Position numbers and translations under genes: made by a program
Assembly: GCF_004354815.1 (NCBI RefSeq)
Contig: NZ_QWJI01000002.1
Coordinates: forward strand, 34,741-98,740
Reading direction: 5' to 3'
DNA length: 64,000 nt
Source: Cardinium endosymbiont of Culicoides punctatus
GTDB lineage: Bacteria > Bacteroidota > Bacteroidia > Cytophagales > Amoebophilaceae
Notes under the pieces: generated by a model
Databases searched by the model: none
Told to the model about the DNA's origin: nothing
The model's input: the letters and a program-made list of their open reading frames with translations, nothing else
Shown here: one piece after another, positions 55,136 to 64,000 of the stretch
How the letters are laid out: every line of letters starts with the position of its first letter
Numbering within the stretch: the first letter of the stretch is position 1

Positions 55136-55294
55136 ATGCTCCAAGAAGAACAGCTTTCCGGTCAAGTTTTAGACCATTTAAGTATGATTTCCTCGGTAAT
55201 AGATAAAATTGGATTGATAGATAAAGTCGATAAACACCTGTCTGTTTCTGCCAGACACGGAGCAAAAATAACCAATTGCTTTTTCTCCCATTAA
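55136..55294 (+). pseudogene. IS1634-like transposase N-terminal remnant
   Basis: A 52-codon frame, MLQEEQLSGQVLDHLSMISS followed by 'VIDKIGLIDKVDKHLSVSAR' and 'HGAKITNC'. The 'LDHLxxxxxxxDxIGLxxxxD' layout is that of the start of IS1634-type DDE transposases, in which 'GQAVKAMVLNGLGF' should follow. It stops after 'FFSH'. No other part of the transposase is seen. Confidence 0.5.
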
Positions 55295-55299
55295 AATTT

Positions 55300-55344
55300 A
55301 AAAGAAGCAGTAAGTTGGTATTAAAACAACTTACTGCTTCTTTT
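55300..55344 (-). terminator. Terminator of the groES-groEL operon
   Basis: A perfect 18-bp stem (AAAAGAAGCAGTAAGTTG and its complement), followed on the minus strand by a T-rich run, 53 bp past the groEL stop. Could also work for the plus strand. Confidence 0.75.
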
Positions 55345-55396
55345 AGGATATGACATAAGCCAAGTGTAAAATAAAATAGATATAAATAATCTATTT

Positions 55397-57064
<1,668 letters not shown>

Positions 57065-57085
57065 TTAAAATATTGATTCCTACAA

Positions 57086-57364
57086 TTAAGCAATAGCATA
57101 AATGTCAGCCTCCTTCATGATAAGATAAAGTTTGCCATCTATATGCAACTCTGTGCCGCTGTATTTTCCATAAAGAACCTCATTCCCAACTTTAACAGTC
57201 ATGGGTTCATCTTTTTTTCCTGGACCTACTGCAATAATTTTTCCTTTTTGAGGTTTTTCTTTAGCACTATCAGGAATAATAATTCCTCCTGCTGTTTTTT
57301 CTTCTGCTGCTGCAGGTTCTACCAATACCCTGTCAGCTAGTGGTTGTATATTAATTGTGTTCAT
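57086..57364 (-). CDS. groES: Co-chaperonin GroES (Hsp10)
   Basis: 92 aa: '[20 protein letters not shown]' with the mobile loop '[20 protein letters not shown]', and '[20 protein letters not shown]' at the end. It caps the GroEL ring. First gene of the groES-groEL operon. Confidence 0.96.
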   Translation of the reverse strand: MNTINIQPLADRVLVEPAAAEEKTAGGIIIPDSAKEKPQKGKIIAVGPGKKDEPMTVKVGNEVLYGKYSGTELHIDGKLYLIMKEADIYAIA

Positions 57365-57696
57365 AGCTTCTATATCTATCTAAATTATATTTGTTGTTAA
57401 GTTTGTATATCATATAACTCAAAATACGGGAAACGTACTAATTTTTAGCATATTTCCTATATGCGCTACAACATATTTCATGCCAAATTAAATAAAGTCT
57501 TGGATCACTCATCCAGAATGAACTAAAAAGTGACAATTCGTCTGTTATCCATGCCTTGCCCAACAATTGCTCACAGTTAACAATAAGGGAATCATAATAT
57601 TTTGTTCATCTTAGTATTTTTTATATCATTGTATCGGGTAAACTTTACCGTATTGAATGATAAGCCAATTCAAGGAATTAGCAGTCCATAACACTT
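57365..57696. other. Divergent non-coding region between groES and cdsA
   Basis: 332 bp without a supported gene. It must hold the groES and cdsA promoters; I find no box close enough to the TTG/TAnnTTTG pair to name, and no CIRCE-like inverted repeat. Confidence 0.4.
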
Positions 57697-58557
57697 ATGA
57701 TGTTTCTTTTTATGTTTGAAAATCAAAAAAATATTGTACAAAGATTTCTGTCTATTGTACTTTTTACGCCTGTAATTACTTTTGCAATTGTTTGGTCTCC
57801 ATGGACTTATTTTTTTCTGTTTTTCTATGTGGTGATGCTATCTATGCTAGAGTTTTATAAATTAATTAAACATACTAATGTCTTACCTATGCGTGGTTGG
57901 GGAATTTGGCTTGGCTTACTTTTATATACCATTGCATTTGCATACTATCTACAAAATAACATTACACCCATACTTGGTTACATATATATACCATTATTCT
58001 TTTCAATCTATGTAATTGCACTTTACAACAGAGCATCTTCTAATCCCTTTTTAAGTATAGCTTCTACCTTATTGGGTATTTTATATATTGCGGTTCCTTT
58101 CTGTATGCTTCATTGTTTAGCATTCTATCAAGGAGCGTATTCTTATCAGTTAATATTGGGTCTTTTGATCATTGTATGGAGTCAAGATACTGGCGCCTAT
58201 TTGGTAGGATATACTATAGGGAAATCTAAGTTATTTGAACGTATATCTCCCAAAAAAACATGGGAAGGTGTATTTGGTGGTATTTTATCTGCAGGAATTG
58301 CTAGTTGTGTTATTGCATATTTTTTTGATATTTTACCATTGTGGCAATGGATATCCATTGCTGGGATTACTATCGTTACAGGAGTTTATGGAGATTTGGT
58401 TGCGTCACTACTAAAAAGAAGTGCAGCTGTAAAAGATTCTAGTAAAATAATTCCAGGACATGGAGGTCTTTTGGATAGGGTAGATAGTTTGCTATTAACT
58501 ATTCCTACAGTAGTAGCTTTTTTAAAAATAATTGCATTTGTAGGATACAACAATTAA
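57697..58557 (+). CDS. cdsA: Phosphatidate cytidylyltransferase
   Basis: 286 aa with about eight membrane helices. C-terminal signature is complete: 'LFERISPKKTWEGVFGGILS', then 'GVYGDLVASLLKRSAAVKDS' and 'IPGHGGLLDRVDSLL'. It makes CDP-diacylglycerol for phospholipid synthesis in the inner membrane. psd follows 50 bp later on the same strand, so the two probably form an operon. Confidence 0.94.
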   Translation: MMFLFMFENQKNIVQRFLSIVLFTPVITFAIVWSPWTYFFLFFYVVMLSMLEFYKLIKHTNVLPMRGWGIWLGLLLYTIAFAYYLQNNITPILGYIYIPLFFSIYVIALYNRASSNPFLSIASTLLGILYIAVPFCMLHCLAFYQGAYSYQLILGLLIIVWSQDTGAYLVGYTIGKSKLFERISPKKTWEGVFGGILSAGIASCVIAYFFDILPLWQWISIAGITIVTGVYGDLVASLLKRSAAVKDSSKIIPGHGGLLDRVDSLLLTIPTVVAFLKIIAFVGYNN

Positions 58558-58607
58558 TAGTTCAAGGTATTTCCCCTTCATCATCACGGTTTTAAGGTTT
58601 TTGAACA

Positions 58608-59264
58608 ATGAAAATACATAAAGAAGGCAAAGGAATTTTATTATGGACACCTGTCATTTTGTTTGCCATTTATTATAGCCTTCAGAAAAAAGAAGTCTTT
58701 AATTATCGCCAATCAATTGGGTTTGCAGTTGTAAGTAGTGCTTTTTATTTTTGGTTAATCTATTTTTTTAGAGATCCTTATCGTATTATTCATACCCATG
58801 ATCAGTATATCTTAGGTCCAGCAGATGGAAAAATTCTTAGTATTCAGAGGGTCTATGAGGAGGAGTACTTACAGGCAGATCGAATCAAAATAAGTATATT
58901 CATGTCTCCTTTTAATGTGCATGTCAATAGATTTCCTATGTCTGGTAGGATTATATATTTTAAATATCATCCAGGAAAATATTTTGTGGCCTTTCATCCT
59001 AAGTCCAGTACACATAATGAAAGAACGACTATTGTTCTTGAAAATGAGGATAAGCAACAAATTCTTTTTAGACAAATAGCTGGCTTTATGGCACGTCGAA
59101 TTAAATTCTATTTTAAAAAAAATGATGAAGTAAGGCAAGGTGAAAAATGTGGGTTCATTAAATTTGGCTCAAGGGCAGAGGTTTATTTACCAGTTGATGC
59201 AGATATTCAGGTGTCTGTAGGAGACAAAATCAAAGGAGGTATTACTGTTTTAGCAAAAATATAG
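58608..59264 (+). CDS. psd: Phosphatidylserine decarboxylase proenzyme (short, archaeal-type)
   Basis: 218 aa, the short form. N-terminal membrane segments, then 'SIFMSPFNVHVNRFPMSGRI' and the self-cleavage site 'IKFGSRAEVYLP' near 182-193 (Gly-Ser bond, forming the pyruvoyl group). It turns phosphatidylserine into phosphatidylethanolamine. Its upstream partner in the pathway, pssA, is not in this window. Confidence 0.93.
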   Translation: MKIHKEGKGILLWTPVILFAIYYSLQKKEVFNYRQSIGFAVVSSAFYFWLIYFFRDPYRIIHTHDQYILGPADGKILSIQRVYEEEYLQADRIKISIFMSPFNVHVNRFPMSGRIIYFKYHPGKYFVAFHPKSSTHNERTTIVLENEDKQQILFRQIAGFMARRIKFYFKKNDEVRQGEKCGFIKFGSRAEVYLPVDADIQVSVGDKIKGGITVLAKI

Positions 59265-59365
59265 GCACTCTTTAAACCTAATTTTTCATGTGTTATAGAA
59301 ATATTGCTAGCTTTAGCAACAATAAAGAAAAGTTGAATAAACAGTTTAAAAGCATAAATATAGGA

Positions 59366-60595
59366 ATGATGCAGCGATCTATCCATACGCTGTACTTTAC
59401 CATGATCTTTTCCCTTTTTTTTGTAGCAAATTGTGGTAGTAAAGATTCTGAAAAGCAAAATAATAATAAACATGTATCAACGACCACGCATCAAAATCAA
59501 CATAAACAAATTGTTCAAACTGCTCCTAAAAAGAAAAAAAAGAAAAAACTAAAAACAGTAAAAGTTGCTAAAGTAGAAGAGAGGAAACAGGCTATCGTAT
59601 TATTACATGGCTTAAATAGAATATCTTATGATTTTGATATAATGAAAGCTGCTTTGCAAAAAGCATTTCCTTATGCAACTATAGTAGCTTTAAAATGCGT
59701 AGATAAAGCCCCTAAAAAGTGGGGGCTATCTCTTAGTATGAAACTCTCTATAAAGGAGCAAGCTGAATTATCTTACCAGGAAATTAAAGCTGTGTTGGGC
59801 AGAAACAGGCATGTCGTTATATTAGGGCATAGCCAAGGAGGATTGCGTGGTTTTACTATTATCAAAGAATATGCAGATAAGCTAAAAGAGGAATTAGGTA
59901 TAACTATAGAACAACTAATAACAATAGGTACGCCATGGACAGGAGCGACTGTAATGGACCATCTAAATGACCCTAACGTTGTTAATCAACAATTAGATGA
60001 TTGTAAGGACACCTTGGAAAAAATAGATGAAAAATATAGAAAAGGTATTGTTAGATATGTTTTAAAAACAAGTCTAGCAGAAAATTTTCCTTTTCTTGTT
60101 AAATATTTAGGGCAACGGATAGTGGATACAACTCAAGGAGCTGCAGATTTAAAACGAGATAGTGATTTCATTCAGAATTATGTGCAGAAAGGTCTCAAGG
60201 AAATAAATGTACCCATTAAAGCAATAGCTGGTGTTTTAGTAGACTTTTCTAAATTGTTTGATTATTTTCCTAGTTCTATTAGTAAACAGGAATTAGAAAA
60301 GCTCAATCGCACTTATGCAAAACTTATAGGCGGTGATCCAATGTGCGAACATGATATGTTGCTTACTGTTGCTACCCAACATGCAGAAGGAATAGATAAA
60401 AAAGATTTCAAGTGTATAAAAATAAATGATGTATGCCATGGTAATAAAGTAGGTATTTCTGTAAAGAAAGGTATTGCTGAATTAGATAATAATAAGGTTA
60501 TACAAACAGTAACAGAAATTACAGAAAATGTCTTCTATAAAAAAGAACAGGTAGAGGTAGAAGATACTACTCCGACAGCCGCCCTTGGTGGATAG
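59366..60595 (+). CDS. Lipoprotein with alpha/beta-hydrolase (lipase-like) domain
   Basis: 409 aa from the Met at 59366 (MMQRSIHTLYFTM); an upstream ATG at 59288 adds 26 residues that hide the signal peptide. Lipobox 'FFVANC' with Cys 23, then a Lys-rich linker ('PKKKKKKKLKTVKVAK'). The domain has an oxyanion-type start 'AIVLLHGLNRISYDF', the nucleophile elbow GHSQGG in 'VVILGHSQGGLRGFTI', and 'TIGTPWTGATVMDHL', as in triacylglycerol-lipase-like proteins; the catalytic Asp/His are probably in the C-terminal third ('MCEHDML', 'VCHGNKV'). A secreted lipase or acyltransferase is likely; substrate unknown. Confidence 0.8.
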   Translation: MMQRSIHTLYFTMIFSLFFVANCGSKDSEKQNNNKHVSTTTHQNQHKQIVQTAPKKKKKKKLKTVKVAKVEERKQAIVLLHGLNRISYDFDIMKAALQKAFPYATIVALKCVDKAPKKWGLSLSMKLSIKEQAELSYQEIKAVLGRNRHVVILGHSQGGLRGFTIIKEYADKLKEELGITIEQLITIGTPWTGATVMDHLNDPNVVNQQLDDCKDTLEKIDEKYRKGIVRYVLKTSLAENFPFLVKYLGQRIVDTTQGAADLKRDSDFIQNYVQKGLKEINVPIKAIAGVLVDFSKLFDYFPSSISKQELEKLNRTYAKLIGGDPMCEHDMLLTVATQHAEGIDKKDFKCIKINDVCHGNKVGISVKKGIAELDNNKVIQTVTEITENVFYKKEQVEVEDTTPTAALGG

Positions 60596-60611
60596 ATAGC
60601 TGTACTGTTAG

Positions 60612-61868
60612 ATGTCTACAATAACAAGATCAGTAATGTCTACAAGTCAGCGTAAGACAATACTTATTGCTAATGCATTTATTCATTTTGATAATGCTAT
60701 ATATGGCTATTTAGTTCCAATTATTGCACCTGTTTTTTTCCCTGACAAACATATTGTTATCCAACTTGTATTAGGATATGGCCTTTTTATGACTTCTTTT
60801 TTAGCAAAACCATTTGGTATACTCTTTTTTAGTAGAATCGCGGAAGATAAACAAGAATCCGTAGCATTGCGCTATACCCTTGTAGGTGTAGGAATGGGTT
60901 TAATCGCTATTGGGTTATTGCCGAGTAACAAGGAGGCAACATGGTGGAGTGTGATCTTACTAATGCTATGTAGAATCTGTATAGAAGCTTGCTCAGCTGG
61001 GGAACATCATATCGCTAGATTGTATCTACTTAAAGATGCTTCTACACAACAGGCAAAAGGAGCTTCCATTGCTTATCAAGTTTCAACCATGGTAGGTATA
61101 CTATTGGCTGGTGGTGTAGGAACTATTTTTGCACTAATTCATGATTCAGCACAATACTGGCATCTTCCTTTTGTTATAGCAGGCGTATTAACTTTATTAA
61201 ATCTTATTATTTTTAGGTTATATGTAACAGATTTAAATGTACAGTCAACTGCTGTTTATAAAATAGATACAAAAACATCTTATGTTCTTTTTCTGAAATT
61301 TTGGAAAGAGCGTATTGCCATCATACGTATTGCTATAGTCACGGGATTTAGCTACGTTACTTATACAGTGCCATTTTTATTTATGAACAGCTTTGTTCCA
61401 TTGGTGACAGGCATTTCTTATGCAAGTATGATGCAACATGTAACAATATTCATGGTATTGGACGTTGTTTTACTGATCTGGATGGGTTCAATTTGTCGAA
61501 AATATGATCATAATAATCTGATGGCCGTATCTAGTTTATTCATTGGCTTATCTATAATGCCACTATTTTATTGGTTAAGAGGGGCTTCCATGTTGTATGT
61601 AATGTTTGTACGTTGTTGGTTGATTTTTTTTGGTGTTATATTTTCCTGTTTTATAACACTTTGGGCAAAGGAACAAGTATCTAAAACGACACCTTATATT
61701 ACCATCGGATTTGCTACCGTATTAGGAAGTACTTTGTTAGGTAAATCTGCTACATCCATTTGTTTGTATTTATTTCATTGGAGCAATAATCCCATAGCCC
61801 CTGCTTGTTATATAGCTATTTTAGCAATTATTGCGAGCATGATCATGGCTGATTCTGCATCAGAATAA
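60612..61868 (+). CDS. MFS transporter, metabolite:H+ symporter (ProP-like) type
   Basis: 418 aa with twelve predicted membrane helices. The start 'IANAFIHFDNAIYGYLVPII' and 'LVLGYGLFMTSFLAKPFGIL' match the first helices of the MHS/ProP branch, and 'ICIEACSAGEHHIARLYLLK' lies where that branch has its 'GG.....Y..E' loop. ProP-type carriers move osmolytes such as proline or betaine; other members move organic acids, so the substrate is open. It starts 16 bp after the lipase-like gene and may share its transcript. Confidence 0.85.
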   Translation: MSTITRSVMSTSQRKTILIANAFIHFDNAIYGYLVPIIAPVFFPDKHIVIQLVLGYGLFMTSFLAKPFGILFFSRIAEDKQESVALRYTLVGVGMGLIAIGLLPSNKEATWWSVILLMLCRICIEACSAGEHHIARLYLLKDASTQQAKGASIAYQVSTMVGILLAGGVGTIFALIHDSAQYWHLPFVIAGVLTLLNLIIFRLYVTDLNVQSTAVYKIDTKTSYVLFLKFWKERIAIIRIAIVTGFSYVTYTVPFLFMNSFVPLVTGISYASMMQHVTIFMVLDVVLLIWMGSICRKYDHNNLMAVSSLFIGLSIMPLFYWLRGASMLYVMFVRCWLIFFGVIFSCFITLWAKEQVSKTTPYITIGFATVLGSTLLGKSATSICLYLFHWSNNPIAPACYIAILAIIASMIMADSASE

Positions 61869-62172
61869 ATGCTATACACAATTTGATTGCCAATAATTCA
61901 CATTGCCTTGCTTTTGATAAGTTACTAAGCTTGGATCTGGAAAGACTTTTTTTATTTGATAAATCCAAGCTCTTAGGCTTCCCCACTGCCCAGTCCCGCT
62001 CAACTGTAGTTTTGCCCAAAGCTTTGGCTAGTTCATCATTTGTTTCCTTAAGTTTATTAATTTGATCTTTGTAAATACTAACAACTTTTTCTGTATCAAA
62101 TGCTAAGGAAGCATTGGTTAAAAATTGTTTCTTCCAGAGCTGGATACTTTTACCTGTTACAGATCAAGCCAT
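61869..62172 (-). pseudogene. IS3-family transposase remnant (orfA end and orfB start)
   Basis: On the minus strand the frame reads 'GKSIQLWKKQFLTNASLAFD', then 'YKDQINKLKETNDELAKALG', 'KTTVERDWAVGKPKSLDLSN' and '...NLSKARQCELLAIKL'. This is the leucine-zipper C-terminus of an IS3 OrfA ('ITQWKKQLLENAS...IGQLTVERDFL') with the start of OrfB ('SISRQCELLGI'). An in-frame TGA (62164-62166) and the loss of both the upstream helix-turn-helix and the DDE domain show it is dead. The frame runs into the 3' end of the MFS gene. Confidence 0.65.
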
Positions 62173-62503
62173 TATATCCTCTCCAATTGGATTTTTGATG
62201 TAAAATAATTATATTCTTAATAAGGATCCAGAGTTATTCCCGTTGCTGGTGATCTATCACATCACATGCAGCGTAAATGCTATGCGTTCCTACACATGGG
62301 CTCTTTTGTATATATCCATTTAAGCATAGTGGTGTCATAATTTTGCATAAGGATTGGTGCAAAGGATGTACAACACATACAAATTTTTTATATACAAGGA
62401 CTCAAGTGGAAATAGGCTAGGTTGTTTTTTAGACATGCTATGCCTATAGGTATAGACTTTCTTAGAAGGTTATTAAGTTATTTTAATATAAATTAAATTG
62501 ATA

Positions 62504-63511
62504 ATGAAATATTTCAGGAAACTCACACATTATGTGTATACGTCCATCTTATGGATTACGCTATTTTACGCTTTAGGCGCTTGTAGTCAGAAGCGAGTTA
62601 CTCAAAATATCAGATTAAATAAAGCCCTTGTAGCAGGAGCTGCACTTTCAGAACCGTTCAGCCAAGCAATGTCTGTGCCACTTAATGATACAGCACTAGT
62701 GCCTACGGGCATTGATCTAAATCAAGTCTTATTTCCTGTATTGATAAAAGTACATAATGATAGTTTATTAGAAGATATAAATTCCAATAATGTTGAGATT
62801 TATTTACCAGAAATAGATGAAATAGAGCAGTCTATGGTGGATGGTACTATTGATTCTCAGAAATTAAAAACGATTACCAACAAGGGGAATACCATAAAGA
62901 TGCCTATAGAAGAAATGCTTAAGGGGCTACCCATTGCTAGTATTACGTTTGCAGCTAACAGTGCATCAAATCTTTTTGGTGCTGGGTGGAAGTATTGTTT
63001 TGGTAGTCTGAGAAAAAAAAAGTATCGTTTTTACAGTTTTAGCCAAGATCATGCAGCACACTTAAATTTAGTGAAAGGTGGTACTTACCTTATTTTAATG
63101 TCTGTTGCCTTGTATCTTGAGTTGCAACAGGGTTTTCAGCGTGCAGATTTATTAACCATCTGGTCTAATGCAGGCGTAAGCTTAATGACAGCTGGAGTAC
63201 ATCTATTAAAATTACGTAAAAAGCAACCGGCTACCAGTGGATGGCATGCTTTTTCCAATACGGCTTCTGCTATTATTATTACCAGTGTTTCTCCTGATAC
63301 ACCTAATTATCATCCTAAAATGGTTTCTTCTTGGTTTGCAACATCTGATCAAATTGCAGCTCTTACAATGCGCATATGTAGTTATATCAGTAAAAGAAAA
63401 TGGACTGAAGACCGGGTCAGGTATGAACAAGGAATGATAGGTAGAGATTTCTTTATTACTTCATTCTCTATAGCAATTTCTTCACGTACAACGATCAAAT
63501 TTTTAGACTAG
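62504..63511 (+). CDS. Hypothetical lipoprotein
   Basis: 335 aa from the ATG at 62504 (MKYFRKLTHYVYTS). Lipobox 'ALGAC' with Cys 27. The body has no motif I recognise: a region rich in Asp/Asn/Glu (about 80-130), then 'GLPIASITFAANSASNLFGA' and a hydrophobic segment ('LVKGGTYLILMSVALYLEL'), and a C-terminal part 'ARRAT..'-free and moderately basic. It may be outer-membrane bound. No paralogue in the window. An ankyrin-like lipoprotein gene follows. Confidence 0.7.
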   Translation: MKYFRKLTHYVYTSILWITLFYALGACSQKRVTQNIRLNKALVAGAALSEPFSQAMSVPLNDTALVPTGIDLNQVLFPVLIKVHNDSLLEDINSNNVEIYLPEIDEIEQSMVDGTIDSQKLKTITNKGNTIKMPIEEMLKGLPIASITFAANSASNLFGAGWKYCFGSLRKKKYRFYSFSQDHAAHLNLVKGGTYLILMSVALYLELQQGFQRADLLTIWSNAGVSLMTAGVHLLKLRKKQPATSGWHAFSNTASAIIITSVSPDTPNYHPKMVSSWFATSDQIAALTMRICSYISKRKWTEDRVRYEQGMIGRDFFITSFSIAISSRTTIKFLD

Positions 63512-63532
63512 TTATTAAATGAATCATCTTAA

Positions 63533-63653
63533 AGATTTGTTTCGTAAGTATATAACATAAAAACACAGTTATTTGTACATAATGGATGGCTTTTGCGTAG
63601 ATCAAAATCTGCTTCAGGGAGGGAAAAGGCCTAGTACTTACTCAACAGGTCTA
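63533..63653. mobile_element. Miniature element of the TAGACCTGTTG family, copy C
   Basis: About 121 bp. The right end TTACTCAACAGGTCTA is the complement of TAGACCTGTTGAGTAA; the left end AGATTTGTTTCGTAA is a decayed match. The segment AAAATCTGCTTCAGGGAGGG matches copy A and 'GGCCTAGTACTTA' matches copy B. It sits between two lipoprotein genes. Confidence 0.55.
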
Positions 63654-63681
63654 TATTCAGACTATTTAACACATTTTATTT

Positions 63682-64000
63682 ATGAAACACATTTGCAAAA
63701 TAATCGCCTTTTCAGCCATGTTATGGATGATTACTGGCATAAGTACTTGTAGAAGCATTGCACATAAGGCGCAAACTAAAATCCATAATACAATAGAGCA
63801 AAAACGTATTGCATCTGATCTCAAAACAGCCATTAAAAAGGGAGATTATTCGAAAGTAAAAGAACTGTTTAATAAGTATGATGCATATAAACACAAAAAC
63901 ATTGCAAATATAGAAATAAGGCGATGGCAATATACATGTCCTAATATAGATTACGTACAAGAATCTATTTTATATTTTGCTATTTTCTGTAGAAATGAGG
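63682..64000 (+). CDS. Lipoprotein, probable ankyrin-repeat protein (3' partial)
   Basis: The first 106 codons are in the window. Signal peptide 'MKHICKIIAFSAMLWMITGI' leads to a lipobox-like 'GISTC' with Cys 23. Then 'ASDLKTAIKKGDYSKVKELF' looks like the first helix pair of an ankyrin repeat (A..GD...V..L), followed by a spacer and 'VQESILYFAIFC', in the manner of 'TPLHYA'. Ankyrin proteins are a common effector class in intracellular symbionts. The rest of the gene lies outside the window, so the repeat count is unknown. Confidence 0.6.
   Translation, partial: MKHICKIIAFSAMLWMITGISTCRSIAHKAQTKIHNTIEQKRIASDLKTAIKKGDYSKVKELFNKYDAYKHKNIANIEIRRWQYTCPNIDYVQESILYFAIFCRNE

Noticed and set aside
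61883..62065. 60-codon plus-strand frame
   Set aside because: It is antisense to the IS3 transposase remnant, whose frame is recognisable.

Overview
The window is AT-rich, densely coded and reads as part of a reduced intracellular Bacteroidota chromosome, most like the Amoebophilaceae (Cardinium/Amoebophilus lineage). Four things point there: a lone 16S rRNA gene with no 23S or 5S beside it; a Bacteroidota-type promoter (TTG, 19 bp, TAACTTTG) in front of it; a contractile-injection-system (CIS) gene of the Afp/Pvc type; and many lipoproteins carrying host-directed or nuclease-like domains between housekeeping genes. The lineage is an inference from gene content; no database search was possible.

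Layout. 1-4.7 kb: the 3' part of a CIS tape-measure gene, then a lipoprotein AAA-ATPase/PD-(D/E)XK gene and an IS66 remnant. 4.8-10.4 kb: hslU, a small ORF, trigger factor, four tRNAs (Arg, Leu, Gln, Val), a phosphopantetheinyl transferase and a small basic protein. 10.5-16.6 kb: a 268-bp element with 22-bp perfect inverted ends, a MerR regulator, an M23 peptidase, pepP, a repeat-bearing J-domain lipoprotein, rluD and a membrane-anchored unknown. 16.6-24.6 kb: infB-nusA, mutS, tRNA-Gly, tRNA-Leu and a SemiSWEET transporter. 25.0-26.6 kb: a sodium:solute symporter gene split by a 145-bp miniature transposable element. 27.05-28.8 kb: promoter, leader hairpin and 16S rRNA.

28.9-36.9 kb: pth, rplY, pepF, a periplasmic chaperone set (ompH/skp, a PpiC-like protein, surA) and mraY. 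36.9-39.0 kb: a decayed tRNA-Asn and a lipoprotein with a SopB/IpgD-type CKSGKDR phosphatase motif. 39.2-49.8 kb: ileS, cdaA, a helix-hairpin-helix protein, an ftsL-ftsI-murE cell-wall operon and a lipoprotein that looks like a catalytically dead NlpC/P60 protein. 50.0-51.3 kb: a second lipoprotein PD-(D/E)XK gene carrying the same upstream module as the one at 2.5-4.4 kb. 51.3-64 kb: bioY, lptF/G-type permease, tgt, tmk, groES-groEL, cdsA-psd, a lipase-like lipoprotein, an MFS carrier, an IS3 remnant, an unknown lipoprotein and the start of an ankyrin-like lipoprotein.

How it fits together. The housekeeping genes cover translation, protein folding, envelope building (MraY, FtsI and MurE with a DAP-type motif, CdsA/Psd, an Lpt permease) and scavenging (BioY, SemiSWEET, MFS, symporter). 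On top lies a secreted, host-facing layer: the CIS and at least eight lipoproteins. Between genes lies the debris of several miniature-element families and at least three IS families. The clearest unusual points are the element that splits the symporter and can be removed on paper to restore the reading frame exactly, the 16S rRNA with a lost anti-Shine-Dalgarno core and a compensated A1405-U1496 pair, the SopB-like lipoprotein, and the two nuclease-like lipoproteins that share an upstream module.
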